From CAWDZK01 sp963726615 (GTDB lineage: Bacteria > Actinomycetota > Actinomycetes > JACCUZ01), in assembly GCA_963726615.1 (NCBI GenBank), contig CAVSCX010000010.1:1-64000 (forward strand): a stretch of 64,000 nt of DNA. The letters are read 5' to 3'. A model generated the notes under the pieces. It was not told the origin of the DNA. It worked only from the letters and a program-made list of their open reading frames with translations, and made no database searches. Of this stretch, positions 9,162-17,274 are shown in pieces (position 1 is the first letter of the stretch; the number at the start of each line of letters is the position of its first letter). The translations under genes were made by a program, and so were the position numbers.

Positions 9162-9234
9162 TGCCGTCCGCGATGACGTCGCCGACGACCATGACGCCGA
9201 CGATGCCCACGAGCGGCTCGGACAGGGCGGGCTG

Positions 9235-9888
9235 ATGCGACTCGTCCTCGTCGGGCCGCCCGGCGCCGGGAAGGGCACCCAGGCGCAGTTCATCTCCTCC
9301 CACTTCGCCGTGCCCAAGATCTCGACCGGCGACATCTTCCGCGCGAACGTGAGCGAGGGGACAGACCTGGGGCTCGAGGCGCGCAAGTACATGGACGCCG
9401 GTGACCTCGTCCCTGACGAGGTCACCATCGGCATGGTCGAGGACCGGCTCGTGCAGGACGACGTCTCGGAGGGTTTCCTGCTCGACGGCTTCCCCCGCAC
9501 CGTGCACCAGGCGGAGGTGCTCGACAGCCTGCTCCAGGAGCGTTCCGTCGCCGTCGACGTCGTCCTCGAGCTCGTGGTCGACGACGAGGAGGTCGTCCGC
9601 CGTCTCTCCGGCCGCCGCACCTGCCGGCAGTGCGGTCACGTCTGGCACGTGGACTTCGACCCGCCTGCCGACGCGGGCACCTGCGACCGGTGCACCGGCG
9701 AGCTGTTCCAGCGCGACGACGACAGCGAGGACACCATCCGGCACCGCCTGGAGGTCTACGCGGACCAGACCTCCCCGCTCATCGGCTACTACGGCGACAA
9801 GGGCCTGCTGCGCGGCGTGGACGCCACCGGCCCGGTCGAGGACGTCACCGACCGGGCCATCAACGTCCTGCGGCGCTTCGGCGACTGA
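9235..9888 (+). CDS. adk: Adenylate kinase
   Basis: Catalyses ATP + AMP = 2 ADP in the cytoplasm. The P-loop GPPGAGKGT is at residues 7-15, followed by the AMP-binding DGFPRT region. At 217 residues it is the long type. The LID domain carries two Cys pairs (CRQCG and CDRC), so it is probably a structural zinc-binding LID, in contrast to many actinobacterial short Adk proteins that lack the LID zinc. It lies 73 nt downstream of secY. Confidence 0.97.
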   Translation: MRLVLVGPPGAGKGTQAQFISSHFAVPKISTGDIFRANVSEGTDLGLEARKYMDAGDLVPDEVTIGMVEDRLVQDDVSEGFLLDGFPRTVHQAEVLDSLLQERSVAVDVVLELVVDDEEVVRRLSGRRTCRQCGHVWHVDFDPPADAGTCDRCTGELFQRDDDSEDTIRHRLEVYADQTSPLIGYYGDKGLLRGVDATGPVEDVTDRAINVLRRFGD

Positions 9889-9946
9889 GCGCCGATGCTC
9901 TCGAGCGAATGACACCGACGACGTGTTCCGGAAGAAGCGCGAACGG

Positions 9947-10762
9947 ATGATCCAGATCAAGACCGACGCCGAAGTGGCGCTGATGCGCGAGGCCGGCCTC
10001 GTGGTCGGGCGGACGCTGGAGGCGCTCCGTGCCGCCACGGTGCCGGGGGTCACCACCAAGGAGCTGGACGAGCTGGCGGAGGCCACCATCCGCGGCGCGG
10101 GCGCGGTGCCGTCCTTCCTGCGGTACCAGCCGCACCCCTCGGTCCCACCGTTTCCCGCGTCCATCTGCGCCTCCGTGAACGACGAGATCGTGCACGGCAT
10201 CCCGGGACGGCGGGTCCTGCGGGACGGTGACGTCATCTCGATCGACTGCGGCGCGATCCTCGCGGGCTGGCACGGGGACGCCGCGATCACCGTGCCCGTA
10301 GGCGAGGTGACCGACGAGGCTCGCGAGCTGCTGCGCGTGACCGAGGAGTCGATGTGGCGGGGCTTCGCCGCGGCCCGCCCCGGCGGCAGGCTCAGTGACA
10401 TCAGCCACGCCATCGAGAGCTACGCGCGCTCGCAGGGCGGCTACGGGATCGTCGAGGAGTACGGCGGCCACGGCATCGGCACCGAGATGCACCAGGAGCC
10501 GCACCTGCTCAACTACGGACGGCCCGGGCGCGGACCCAAGCTCGTCACCGGCCTCGCCCTGGCCGTGGAGCCCATGCTCACGACGGGCTCACGGCTGACC
10601 AGGGAGCTGGAGGACGGCTGGACCGTCTCGACTGCCGACGGCGGGCTGTCCGCTCACTTCGAGCACACCTTCGTGCTCACCGACCGGGGCCCCTGGGTGC
10701 TCACCGCGCTCGACGGTGGCGCCGGACGGCTCGGTGCGCTGGGGGTCCAGGTCGCGTCGTGA
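9947..10762 (+). CDS. map: Methionine aminopeptidase, type I
   Basis: Removes the initiator Met from nascent proteins. The pita-bread metalloenzyme ligands are recognisable: DCGAILAGWHGDAA (two Asp), the GHGIG His, and Glu residues in VEPM and EHTFVLT. The 271-residue form starts at ATG 9947, preceded by GAAGAAG. An in-frame GTG at 9923 would add eight residues. The open frame further upstream is an adk shadow. The stop overlaps the next gene by 4 nt. Confidence 0.96.
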   Translation: MIQIKTDAEVALMREAGLVVGRTLEALRAATVPGVTTKELDELAEATIRGAGAVPSFLRYQPHPSVPPFPASICASVNDEIVHGIPGRRVLRDGDVISIDCGAILAGWHGDAAITVPVGEVTDEARELLRVTEESMWRGFAAARPGGRLSDISHAIESYARSQGGYGIVEEYGGHGIGTEMHQEPHLLNYGRPGRGPKLVTGLALAVEPMLTTGSRLTRELEDGWTVSTADGGLSAHFEHTFVLTDRGPWVLTALDGGAGRLGALGVQVAS

Positions 10763-11217
10763 GCGAGGACAGGGACCCGGTCCTGCGGGCCTCGGACGCC
10801 GACCGCGACGCGGTGGCGGACCGGCTCCGGGTCGCGCACACCGAGGGACGGCTGAGCGTGGAGGAGTACGGCGAGCGCCTGGACGCGGCGTTCGCGGCGC
10901 GGACCCTGGGCGACCTGGCGCTCCTCACGGCGGACCTGCCGCCGCCCGACCGCGCACCCGCCCGGACCGGGGACGAGCCGACACCGGGCCGGTCCACCGC
11001 GCCGGCCCGGCGGGAGCGGCGCGGCGGGGCGGCTCTGCAGGCGGCCTGGGGCACCTGGCTGGTGGCGGTCCTGGTCAACGTCGTGATCTGGGCGATCGTC
11101 TCCCTCAGCCAGCAGGACTGGGTCTACTTCTGGCCGGCCTGGGTCGGCGGACCATGGGGCGCGGTGCTGCTGGCCGGCACCCTGAGCGGCCGGTTCTCCC
11201 GGCCCCCAGGCCGCTGA
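10759..11217 (+). CDS. DUF1707 membrane protein
   Basis: A 152-residue protein of unknown function. Residues about 6-60 form a DUF1707 (SHOCT-like) domain: the LRASDADRDAVADRLRVAHTEGRLS segment is split by typical variation and ends with the LSVEEYGERLDAAFAARTLGDL motif. A Pro/Arg linker follows, then two predicted transmembrane segments (about 93-115 and 120-140). The GTG start overlaps the map stop by 4 nt, so it is cotranslated with map. DUF1707 proteins are widespread small actinobacterial membrane proteins; no role can be assigned from context. Confidence 0.85.
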   Translation: MSEDRDPVLRASDADRDAVADRLRVAHTEGRLSVEEYGERLDAAFAARTLGDLALLTADLPPPDRAPARTGDEPTPGRSTAPARRERRGGAALQAAWGTWLVAVLVNVVIWAIVSLSQQDWVYFWPAWVGGPWGAVLLAGTLSGRFSRPPGR

Positions 11218-11246
11218 CCAGCGGGAACCCGGCCGCCCCGGGCGTT

Positions 11247-11276
11247 TTGGCGCTCCGGCCGGGGGTGGCGTAGACT
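11247..11276 (+). promoter_or_regulatory. Promoter for infA-rpmJ
   Basis: TTGGCG (11247-11252), an 18-nt spacer, and TAGACT (11271-11276) make a good housekeeping-sigma promoter in the 222-nt gap after the DUF1707 gene. The predicted transcript has a leader of about 155 nt before infA. Confidence 0.6.
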
Positions 11277-11439
11277 TCCTCGCTGGCTCACGAGCCTCGG
11301 TCACGCACGCCCCGCGGCTGGGACGGCAGGCGAGACCACGTCACGAGTGGGCCCCCTGTGCACGACCGAACCACCTGCACGACCCTGCCCGGCGGGACCG
11401 CCGGGCACCGACCAGACCGGCGAGACGATTGCGGAGGAC

Positions 11440-11661
11440 ATGCCCAAGAAGGATGGGGTCATCGAGATCGAGGGCACCGTGGTCGAGGCGCTGCCGAACG
11501 CGTTCTTCCGCGTGGAGCTGACCAACGGCCACAAGGTCCTCGCTCACATCAGCGGGAAGATGCGCCAGCACTACATCCGGATCCTCCCCGAGGACCGGGT
11601 CGTGGTGGAGCTCAGCCCGTACGACCTCAACCGCGGCCGCATCGTCTACCGCTACAAGTGA
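11440..11661 (+). CDS. infA: Translation initiation factor IF-1
   Basis: A 73-residue OB-fold protein that binds the 30S A site with IF2 and IF3. It begins MPKKDGVIEIEGTVVEALPN at ATG 11440, with a strong GCGGAGGAC Shine-Dalgarno. The longer in-frame extension upstream (from 11347) lacks homology. rpmJ follows after 50 nt. Confidence 0.98.
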   Translation: MPKKDGVIEIEGTVVEALPNAFFRVELTNGHKVLAHISGKMRQHYIRILPEDRVVVELSPYDLNRGRIVYRYK

Positions 11662-11711
11662 ACCCTTACCGCACACACCGATGTAACCCAGATCGAGGCT
11701 GAGTACACCCG

Positions 11712-11825
11712 ATGAAGGTCAAGCCCAGCGTCAAGAAGATCTGCGACAAGTGCAAGGTGATCCGCCGTCACGGGCGGGTCATGGTGATCTGCGACAACGC
11801 ACGTCACAAGCAGCGTCAGGGCTGA
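11712..11825 (+). CDS. rpmJ: 50S ribosomal protein L36
   Basis: bL36 of 37 residues, too short for most ORF callers. The zinc ligands Cys11, Cys14, Cys27 and His32 are intact, so it is the zinc-binding (C+) form. The position between infA and rpsM is the conserved one. Confidence 0.97.
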   Translation: MKVKPSVKKICDKCKVIRRHGRVMVICDNARHKQRQG

Positions 11826-11893
11826 TCGAGCCCCGCCGCAGGCACTGGCCCGCAGGACCTCTCGACCGACACGACAAGCGCGCTGCACCCCGG

Positions 11894-11959
11894 CGTCCGG
11901 GAACGGACGGCGGGTCACCCCCGGCACCAGGCCGGGGCCATCCACCCCGGGCGGGGTGG
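11894..11959 (+). promoter_or_regulatory. Structured leader upstream of rpsM (three hairpins)
   Basis: The 178-nt gap between rpmJ and rpsM contains three compact perfect stems in 66 nt: CGTCCG/CGGACG closing a GGAA tetraloop (11894-11909), CCCCGGC/GCCGGGG with a 5-nt loop (11919-11937), and CCACCCCG/CGGGGTGG (11942-11959). Autoregulatory leaders ahead of ribosomal-protein operons are common in bacteria, so this is a candidate regulatory mRNA structure. It could instead be a terminator or processing site. Confidence 0.5.
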
Positions 11960-12003
11960 GGGAGCGGCGGGCACGACCTGGTGACACGAAGGAGAACCGC
12001 CCG

Positions 12004-12384
12004 ATGGCACGACTCGTAGGCGTCGACCTCCCGCGCGAGAAGCGCGTGGAGATCGCCCTCACCTACATCTTCGGCGTCGGCCGCAGCCGCGCCGTCGAGA
12101 CCCTCGCCAACACCGGCGTCAGCGCAGAGACCCGGGTCCGGGACCTGGGCGACGACGAGCTGGTCAAGCTCCGTGACTGGATCGAGGCCCACTACCAGAT
12201 CGAAGGTGACCTGCGCCGCGAGGTGCAGGCCGACATCCGTCGCAAGGTCGAGATCGGCTGCTACGAGGGCATCCGGCACCGCCGGGGCCTGCCGGTCCAC
12301 GGTCAGCGCACCCACACCAACGCCCGCACCCGCAAGGGTCCGCGCAAGGCGATCGCCGGCAAGAAGAAGGTCGGCAAGAAGTAG
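12004..12384 (+). CDS. rpsM: 30S ribosomal protein S13
   Basis: uS13 of 126 residues, in the head of the small subunit, contacting the P-site tRNA. It starts MARLVGVDLPREKRVEIALTY, with the ending GQRTHTNARTRKGPRK and a Lys-rich tail. ATG 12004 is preceded by GAAGGAGAA, a strong Shine-Dalgarno. Confidence 0.98.
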   Translation: MARLVGVDLPREKRVEIALTYIFGVGRSRAVETLANTGVSAETRVRDLGDDELVKLRDWIEAHYQIEGDLRREVQADIRRKVEIGCYEGIRHRRGLPVHGQRTHTNARTRKGPRKAIAGKKKVGKK

Positions 12385-12471
12385 TCGCCCGCCCGAGTCA
12401 CGGTCCGGGGCGAGAGCACCCGACCTTCCACAGAGCTTTCCCAGCCGAGTTGACCAGGAGTTCGTAAGCCG

Positions 12472-12879
12472 ATGCCTCCGAAGAGCCGCCAGGGTGCGGG
12501 CACCAAGAAGGTGCGCCGCAAGGAGAAGAAGAACGTGGCCCACGGCCACGCACACATCAAGAGCACGTTCAACAACACCATCGTGTCGATCACCGACCCC
12601 GTCGGGAACGTCATCGCGTGGGCCTCCGCGGGCCACGTGGGGTTCAAGGGGTCGCGCAAGTCCACGCCGTTCGCGGCGCAGATGGCAGCGGAGAACGCCG
12701 CCCGTCGCGCCCAGGAGCACGGCATGCGCAAGGTCGACGTGTTCGTGAAGGGCCCGGGCTCGGGTCGCGAGACCGCGATCCGGTCGCTGCAGGCGGCCGG
12801 GCTCGAGGTCGGGACCATCCAGGACGTCACCCCCGTCCCGCACAACGGCTGCCGCCCGCCCAAGCGGCGCCGGGTCTAG
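12472..12879 (+). CDS. rpsK: 30S ribosomal protein S11
   Basis: uS11 of 135 residues, in the platform near the E site. The motifs AHIKSTFNNTIVSITD, GSRKSTPFAAQ and TPVPHNGCRPPKRRRV are diagnostic. It lies 87 nt after rpsM and 19 nt before rpsD. Confidence 0.98.
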   Translation: MPPKSRQGAGTKKVRRKEKKNVAHGHAHIKSTFNNTIVSITDPVGNVIAWASAGHVGFKGSRKSTPFAAQMAAENAARRAQEHGMRKVDVFVKGPGSGRETAIRSLQAAGLEVGTIQDVTPVPHNGCRPPKRRRV

Positions 12880-12898
12880 GCCGGGAGGAGAAGGAATC

Positions 12899-13525
12899 AT
12901 GGCTCGTTACACAGGTGCGGACTGCAAGCGCTGCCGCCGCGAGAAGATGAAGCTGTTCCTCAAGGGCTCCAAGTGCGAGTCCCCGAAGTGCCCGATCGAG
13001 ATCCGCCCCTACCCGCCGGGCGAGCACGGCCGTGGCCGGACGAAGGACAGCGAGTACCTGCTGCAGATGCGGGAGAAGCAGAAGTGCGCGCGCATCTACG
13101 GCGTGCTCGAGAAGCAGTTCCGCGGGTACTACGACGAGGCGAACCGCCGCCAGGGCAAGACCGGCGAGAACCTGCTCCGCATCCTGGAGAGCCGCTTGGA
13201 CAACGTGGTCTACCGGGCCGGGTTCGCCAAGAGCCGCGACATGGCCCGCCAGGTGGTCCGGCACGGGCACATCCTGGTCAACGGCCAGAAGGTCGACATC
13301 CCGTCGTACCGCGTGAGCGACAACGACATCGTCGAGGTGCGCGAGCGCTCGCTCGAGCTGACGCCGTTCGTCGTCGCTCGCGCCGAGATCGGCGAGCGCC
13401 CGGTGCCTGCGTGGCTCGAGGTCATCCCCACCCGGATGCGCATCCTCGTGCACTCCCTCCCGGCCCGGCAGGTCATCGACACGCCGGTCCAGGAGCAGCT
13501 CATCGTCGAGCTCTACTCGAAGTAG
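12899..13525 (+). CDS. rpsD: 30S ribosomal protein S4 (zinc-binding form)
   Basis: uS4 of 208 residues, the assembly initiator for the 30S body. Four Cys (C9, C12, C26, C31) near the N-terminus form a zinc site. The S4 RNA-binding domain includes SRLDNVVYRAGFAKSR and HGHILVNGQKVDIPSYRV. ATG 12899 follows GGGAGGAGAAGG. S4 is a known autoregulator of alpha operons in other bacteria, which makes the structured leader before rpsM relevant. Confidence 0.98.
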   Translation: MARYTGADCKRCRREKMKLFLKGSKCESPKCPIEIRPYPPGEHGRGRTKDSEYLLQMREKQKCARIYGVLEKQFRGYYDEANRRQGKTGENLLRILESRLDNVVYRAGFAKSRDMARQVVRHGHILVNGQKVDIPSYRVSDNDIVEVRERSLELTPFVVARAEIGERPVPAWLEVIPTRMRILVHSLPARQVIDTPVQEQLIVELYSK

Positions 13526-13569
13526 CACGACCAGCACGACCAGCACGACCAGTACGACCGGCACGACCC
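13525..13569 (+). repeat. Five 9-bp tandem repeats after rpsD
   Basis: Starting at the last base of the rpsD stop codon, GCACGACCA occurs three times in a row, followed by the variants GTACGACCG and GCACGACCC. It abuts the 12-bp hairpin at 13568-13599. A similar GCACGACC-containing repeat (CTGCACGAC twice) occurs after groEL near 48446-48463. Confidence 0.85.
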
Positions 13570-13599
13570 TCGGGGTGGCGGACAGATGCCACCCCGAGG
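13568..13599 (+). terminator. 12-bp perfect hairpin between rpsD and rpoA
   Basis: CCTCGGGGTGGC (13568-13579) pairs perfectly with GCCACCCCGAGG (13588-13599) around an 8-nt loop. There is no T tract, and rpoA begins 50 nt later, so it may act as an attenuator or mRNA processing/stability element setting rpoA levels relative to the ribosomal proteins rather than a full terminator. Confidence 0.55.
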
Positions 13600-13648
13600 C
13601 GCACATCGCGAGGCGTCATATGGCGGACGCCCGTGGAAGGGAACTGAC

Positions 13649-14665
13649 GTGCTCATCGCACAGCGCCCCACCCTGGCCGAAGAGGTCGTCGACGACTACC
13701 GCTCGCGGTTCGTCATCGAGCCGCTCGAGCCCGGCTTCGGCTACACCCTCGGCAACAGCCTCCGGCGCACGCTGCTCTCCTCGATCCCGGGTGCCTCGGT
13801 CACCAGCATCCGCGTGGACGGCGTCCTGCACGAGTTCACCACCGTGCCCGGCGTCAAGGAGGACCTGACCGACATCATCCTCAACATCAAGGGGCTCGTC
13901 GTGAGCTCCGAGGTGGACGAGCCGGTCGTGATGTACCTGCGCAAGCAGGGTCCCGGCCCGGTCACTGCAGCCGACATCGCGCCTCCGGCCGGTGTCGAGG
14001 TGCACAACCCGGACCTGCACATCGCGACGCTGAACGCCAAGGGCAAGCTCGAGATGGAGCTCACGGTCGAGCGCGGCCGCGGCTACGTGTCGGCCGTGCA
14101 GAACAAGCAGCAGGGCCAGGAGATCGGCCGGATCCCGGTCGACTCGATCTACTCGCCGGTGATGAAGGTGACCTACAAGGTCGAGGCGACCCGGGTCGAG
14201 CAGCGCACGGACTTCGACAAGCTTGTCGTCGACGTCGAGACCAAGCGTTCGATGCTGCCCCGTGACGCGATGGCATCGGCCGGCAAGACCCTGGTCGAGC
14301 TGTTCGGGCTGGCCCGCGAGCTGAACGTCGAGGCCGAGGGCATCGACATGGGCCCGTCGCCGACCGACGCCGCGCTCGCCGCCGACCTGGCGCTCCCGGT
14401 GGAGGACCTCGAGCTGACAGTCCGGTCCTACAACTGCCTCAAGCGTGAGGGCATCCACACGGTGGGCGAGCTCGTCTCGCGCAGCGAGGCCGACCTGCTC
14501 GACATCCGCAACTTCGGGGCGAAGTCGATCGACGAGGTCAAGGCCAAGCTGCACTCGATGGGCCTCGCGCTCAAGGACAGTCCGCCCGGGTTCGACCCGA
14601 GCACCGCTGTCGACAACTACGGCTCCGACGACGACACGGCCTATGTCGAGGACGAGCAGTACTGA
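13649..14665 (+). CDS. rpoA: DNA-directed RNA polymerase subunit alpha
   Basis: RNA polymerase alpha of 338 residues. The N-terminal dimerisation/assembly domain (GFGYTLGNSLRRTLLSSIPG, about residues 30-50) is followed by the C-terminal domain (about 255-320) with NCLKREGIHTVGELV and DIRNFGAKSIDEVKAKL, which contacts UP elements and activators. The start is the GTG at 13649 (VLIAQRPTLAEEVV, matching Streptomyces), preceded by GGAAGGG; the longer open frame from 13586 overlaps the hairpin and lacks homology. Confidence 0.98.
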   Translation: MLIAQRPTLAEEVVDDYRSRFVIEPLEPGFGYTLGNSLRRTLLSSIPGASVTSIRVDGVLHEFTTVPGVKEDLTDIILNIKGLVVSSEVDEPVVMYLRKQGPGPVTAADIAPPAGVEVHNPDLHIATLNAKGKLEMELTVERGRGYVSAVQNKQQGQEIGRIPVDSIYSPVMKVTYKVEATRVEQRTDFDKLVVDVETKRSMLPRDAMASAGKTLVELFGLARELNVEAEGIDMGPSPTDAALAADLALPVEDLELTVRSYNCLKREGIHTVGELVSRSEADLLDIRNFGAKSIDEVKAKLHSMGLALKDSPPGFDPSTAVDNYGSDDDTAYVEDEQY

Positions 14666-14724
14666 GGGACCACGAGACCCTCAGTCCACTGTCGTAGCGC
14701 ACCGAGAACTGGAGAACCCTGACC

Positions 14725-15612
14725 ATGCCTACGCCCACCAAGGGAGCGCGCCTCGGCGGCGGCCCGGCGCACGAGCGGCTGATGCTGGCCAACCTCGCCA
14801 CCGCCCTGTTCGAGCACGGCAAGATCACCACCACCGAGGCGAAGGCCAAGCGGTTGCGGCCGCTGGCCGAGCGCCTGATCACCTTTGCGAAGCGTGGTGA
14901 CCTGCACGCCCGGCGCCGGGTGATGACAGTCGTCCGCGACAAGGGCGTGGTGCACGAGCTCTTCACCGAGATAGGGCCCCGCTTCGAGAACCGGCAGGGT
15001 GGCTACACCCGGATCACGAAGATCGGGCCGCGCAAGGGCGACAACGCCCCCATGGCGGTGATCGAGCTCGTCGAGGCGCTGACGGCCAAGGCCGAGACGG
15101 TTCGCGAGGCGGCTGCAGCCACGTCGACCGCGGCGAAGAAGTCGACCGCCAAGAAGGCTCCGGCCAAGAAGGCCGCGGCGGCCGAGGTGCAGGCGGACGC
15201 CGGCGACGCGCCGTACGGCGAGGGGTCTTCTGCCACAGAGGCGGAGGGCTTCGCCATCAAGGGCAACGCCGGCTCGATGAAGTACCACGTGCCGGGAAGC
15301 CCGCACTACGACCGCACCGACGCCGAGGTCTGGTTCGCCACGACCGACGCAGCCGAGAAGGCCGGCTTCCAGCCGACCGGCTGGGGCACCGACCACCCGT
15401 ACGGCGAGGGCTCGCACGCCCCGCTCGACGACCCGGCTTCGGCACCGGACGGCTACCCGGTCAAGGGCAACGCCGACTCGATGAAGTACCACACGCCGGA
15501 GAGCCCTTCCTACGACCGCACTGTCGCCGAGGTCTGGTTCGCCAGCGCCGAGGCCGCCGAGGCAGCCGGCTTCGAGGGCACTGCGGCGGACGAGGGCGCA
15601 TCCTCGGACTAG
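14725..15612 (+). CDS. rplQ: 50S ribosomal protein L17 with duplicated C-terminal module
   Basis: bL17 core (about residues 1-118; MPTPTKGARLGGGPAHERLM, TKIGPRKGDNAPMAVIELV) located at the tunnel exit. At 295 residues it is more than twice the E. coli protein (127 aa). A Lys/Ala/Thr linker leads to two tandem copies of a ~55-60 residue module, each with PYGEGS, KGNAxSMKYH, SPxYDRT, AEVWF and AAExAGF motifs. These resemble the short domain called sunset in some databases, found appended to other actinobacterial proteins. Its role on L17 is unknown. Confidence 0.95.
   Translation: MPTPTKGARLGGGPAHERLMLANLATALFEHGKITTTEAKAKRLRPLAERLITFAKRGDLHARRRVMTVVRDKGVVHELFTEIGPRFENRQGGYTRITKIGPRKGDNAPMAVIELVEALTAKAETVREAAAATSTAAKKSTAKKAPAKKAAAAEVQADAGDAPYGEGSSATEAEGFAIKGNAGSMKYHVPGSPHYDRTDAEVWFATTDAAEKAGFQPTGWGTDHPYGEGSHAPLDDPASAPDGYPVKGNADSMKYHTPESPSYDRTVAEVWFASAEAAEAAGFEGTAADEGASSD
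15211..15585 (+). repeat. Internal duplication in the rplQ C-terminal extension
   Basis: Copy 1 starts at the PYGEGS codons at 15211 and runs to about 15378. Copy 2 starts at 15397 and runs to about 15585. The protein-level repeat is clear (KGNAGSMKYH versus KGNADSMKYH; AEVWFATTDAAEKAGF versus AEVWFASAEAAEAAGF), while the DNA has diverged, so it is an old in-frame duplication rather than a recent slippage event. Confidence 0.85.
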
Positions 15613-15647
15613 GGGCGGATGTCCTGAGCACCCGAAGCCCGCACGAC

Positions 15648-16496
15648 GTGACCGAGCCCGCCGCACCCCTCGCAGGGGACGGCGGGCTCGTCCGTCTGCG
15701 GCTCGACCTCGGGTACGACGGGACGGCCTTCGCCGGCTGGGCGGTGCAGCCCGGGCAGCGCACCGTGCAGGCCGAGGTCGAGGCTGCGCTGGCCACCGTC
15801 CTGCGACTGCCGCGGGTGCGCACCATCTGCGCGGGCCGCACCGACGCCGGCGTCCACGCGCGCGGCCAGGTCGCCCACGTCGACCTGCCGGCCGCTGCCT
15901 GGGACGGCGACGAGCGGGCACTGGGCCGCCGGCTCGCCGGGCTGCTGCCGGCCGACATCGGTGTCCGCGCGGTACGCCGGGCGCCGGACGGCTTCGACGC
16001 GCGGTTCTCGGCGCTGTGGCGGCGCTACGCCTACCGGGTCAGCGAGCACCCCTTCGGCGCCGACCCGCTGCGGCGCCGTGACGTGCTCGCGCACTGCCGG
16101 CCCCTCGACCTCGACGCGATGGCCGCCGCTGCCCGGTCGCTGCTGGGCGAGCACGACTTCGCGGCGTACTGCCGGCGCCGCGAGGGCGCGACGACGGTGC
16201 GCACCCTGCTCGAGCTGTCGTGGCGCCGGGACGACGAGCTGCTCGTCGCCACGGTGATGGCCGACGCGTTCTGCCACAACATGGTGCGGGCGCTCGTGGG
16301 CGCCTCGCTCGCCGTCGGAGAGGGGCGACGGCCCGAGCACTGGCCGGCCGAGGTGCTGGCGGGGCTGGTCCGCCGCCCGGACGTGGCGGTTGCCCCGCCG
16401 CACGGCCTGACCCTGGAGGAGGTCCACTACCCCGTGGATGCCGAGCTGTCCGAGCGCGCGGTGGCCGCTCGCCGCCGCCGAGGGAGGACCAGGTGA
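15648..16496 (+). CDS. truA: tRNA pseudouridine(38-40) synthase TruA
   Basis: Isomerises U38-U40 in the tRNA anticodon arm. The 282-residue protein has the motif LGYDGTAFAGW (about 21-31) and the catalytic loop CAGRTDAGVHARGQ with nucleophilic Asp66. It lies 35 nt downstream of rplQ, its usual neighbour in actinobacteria. The GTG at 15648 has no strong Shine-Dalgarno, so the exact start is uncertain. Confidence 0.95.
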   Translation: MTEPAAPLAGDGGLVRLRLDLGYDGTAFAGWAVQPGQRTVQAEVEAALATVLRLPRVRTICAGRTDAGVHARGQVAHVDLPAAAWDGDERALGRRLAGLLPADIGVRAVRRAPDGFDARFSALWRRYAYRVSEHPFGADPLRRRDVLAHCRPLDLDAMAAAARSLLGEHDFAAYCRRREGATTVRTLLELSWRRDDELLVATVMADAFCHNMVRALVGASLAVGEGRRPEHWPAEVLAGLVRRPDVAVAPPHGLTLEEVHYPVDAELSERAVAARRRRGRTR

Positions 16497-16572
16497 CCAC
16501 CCCACCGCACCGCCGGAGGGGCCACCTCGCCCCCTGCCAGGGCGGACGCTCACGTCCGGACGGTGACGGCGC

Positions 16573-17238
16573 ATGACTGTCTCCGTGAGCCGCGAGGAGC
16601 TCCTCGTCGCCCTCTCGGCGCGCATCCTGGCGCTGCCCGACGACCACCCCAGGTCGGTGGCCGTGACCGGCATGTCCTGCGCAGGGAAGACGACACTCGC
16701 CGGTGAGCTCGCCACTGTCGTCGCCGGGGCCGGCCGGCCGGTGGTCGCGGTCGCCTACGACGACTTCCACCACGCGCGCGAGCGCCGGTACCGGCTGGGC
16801 CGGGACTCGGCCGAGGGCTATCTCGACGACGCCTTCGACCCGTCGGCGCTTCGGCGGCTGGTGCTCGAGCCCGTCGCCGCCGGCGCGGCCGACCTCACAG
16901 CGGCGTCGTACGACCTCGCCGACGACCGGCCGGTCGCACCGGACCCGGTGCCGCTGCCGCCGGACGCGGTGGTGCTCGTCGAGGGCTCCTTCCTGCTCGT
17001 GCCCGAGATCGCCGAAGCCTGGGACCTCGCCGTGATGGTGGTCGCCGACCCGGCCCAGGTCCTCGCCCGTGCGCTGGTCCGGGACGCCGACCTGGGCAGC
17101 CCCCAACAGGTCCGCGAGCTGTACCTGCGCCGCTACCTGGCGGCCGAGGCACTGCACCAGGAGCGCGACGACCCCTGGTCGCACGCCGACGCCGTCGTCG
17201 ACCTCAGCGACCCGACGGCGCCTCGCCTGCTGCGCTGA
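16573..17238 (+). CDS. Uridine kinase-like P-loop protein
   Basis: A 221-residue cytoplasmic P-loop NTPase of the nucleoside/uridine kinase-like group. The Walker A motif GMSCAGKT is at residues 33-40, followed by YDDFHHARERRYRLGRDSAEG, a typical substrate-lid region of this family. VVLVEGSFLL is a probable Walker B strand. Many actinobacteria carry such single-domain kinases annotated only as uridine kinase; the real substrate is unknown. It is convergent with the GNAT gene. Confidence 0.75.
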   Translation: MTVSVSREELLVALSARILALPDDHPRSVAVTGMSCAGKTTLAGELATVVAGAGRPVVAVAYDDFHHARERRYRLGRDSAEGYLDDAFDPSALRRLVLEPVAAGAADLTAASYDLADDRPVAPDPVPLPPDAVVLVEGSFLLVPEIAEAWDLAVMVVADPAQVLARALVRDADLGSPQQVRELYLRRYLAAEALHQERDDPWSHADAVVDLSDPTAPRLLR

Positions 17239-17274
17239 CCGGGCAGGCGAAGCGGGCGCCGGCAAAGGCAGCGA

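Noticed and set aside
10759..11217. DUF1707 gene considered as a toxin-like or phage small gene in the secY operon
   Set aside because: It has a recognisable DUF1707 domain with two membrane helices, common in actinobacteria, and is translationally coupled to map.
13525..13569. Short tandem repeats considered as a CRISPR remnant
   Set aside because: The unit is 9 bp without spacers, so it is a simple tandem repeat.
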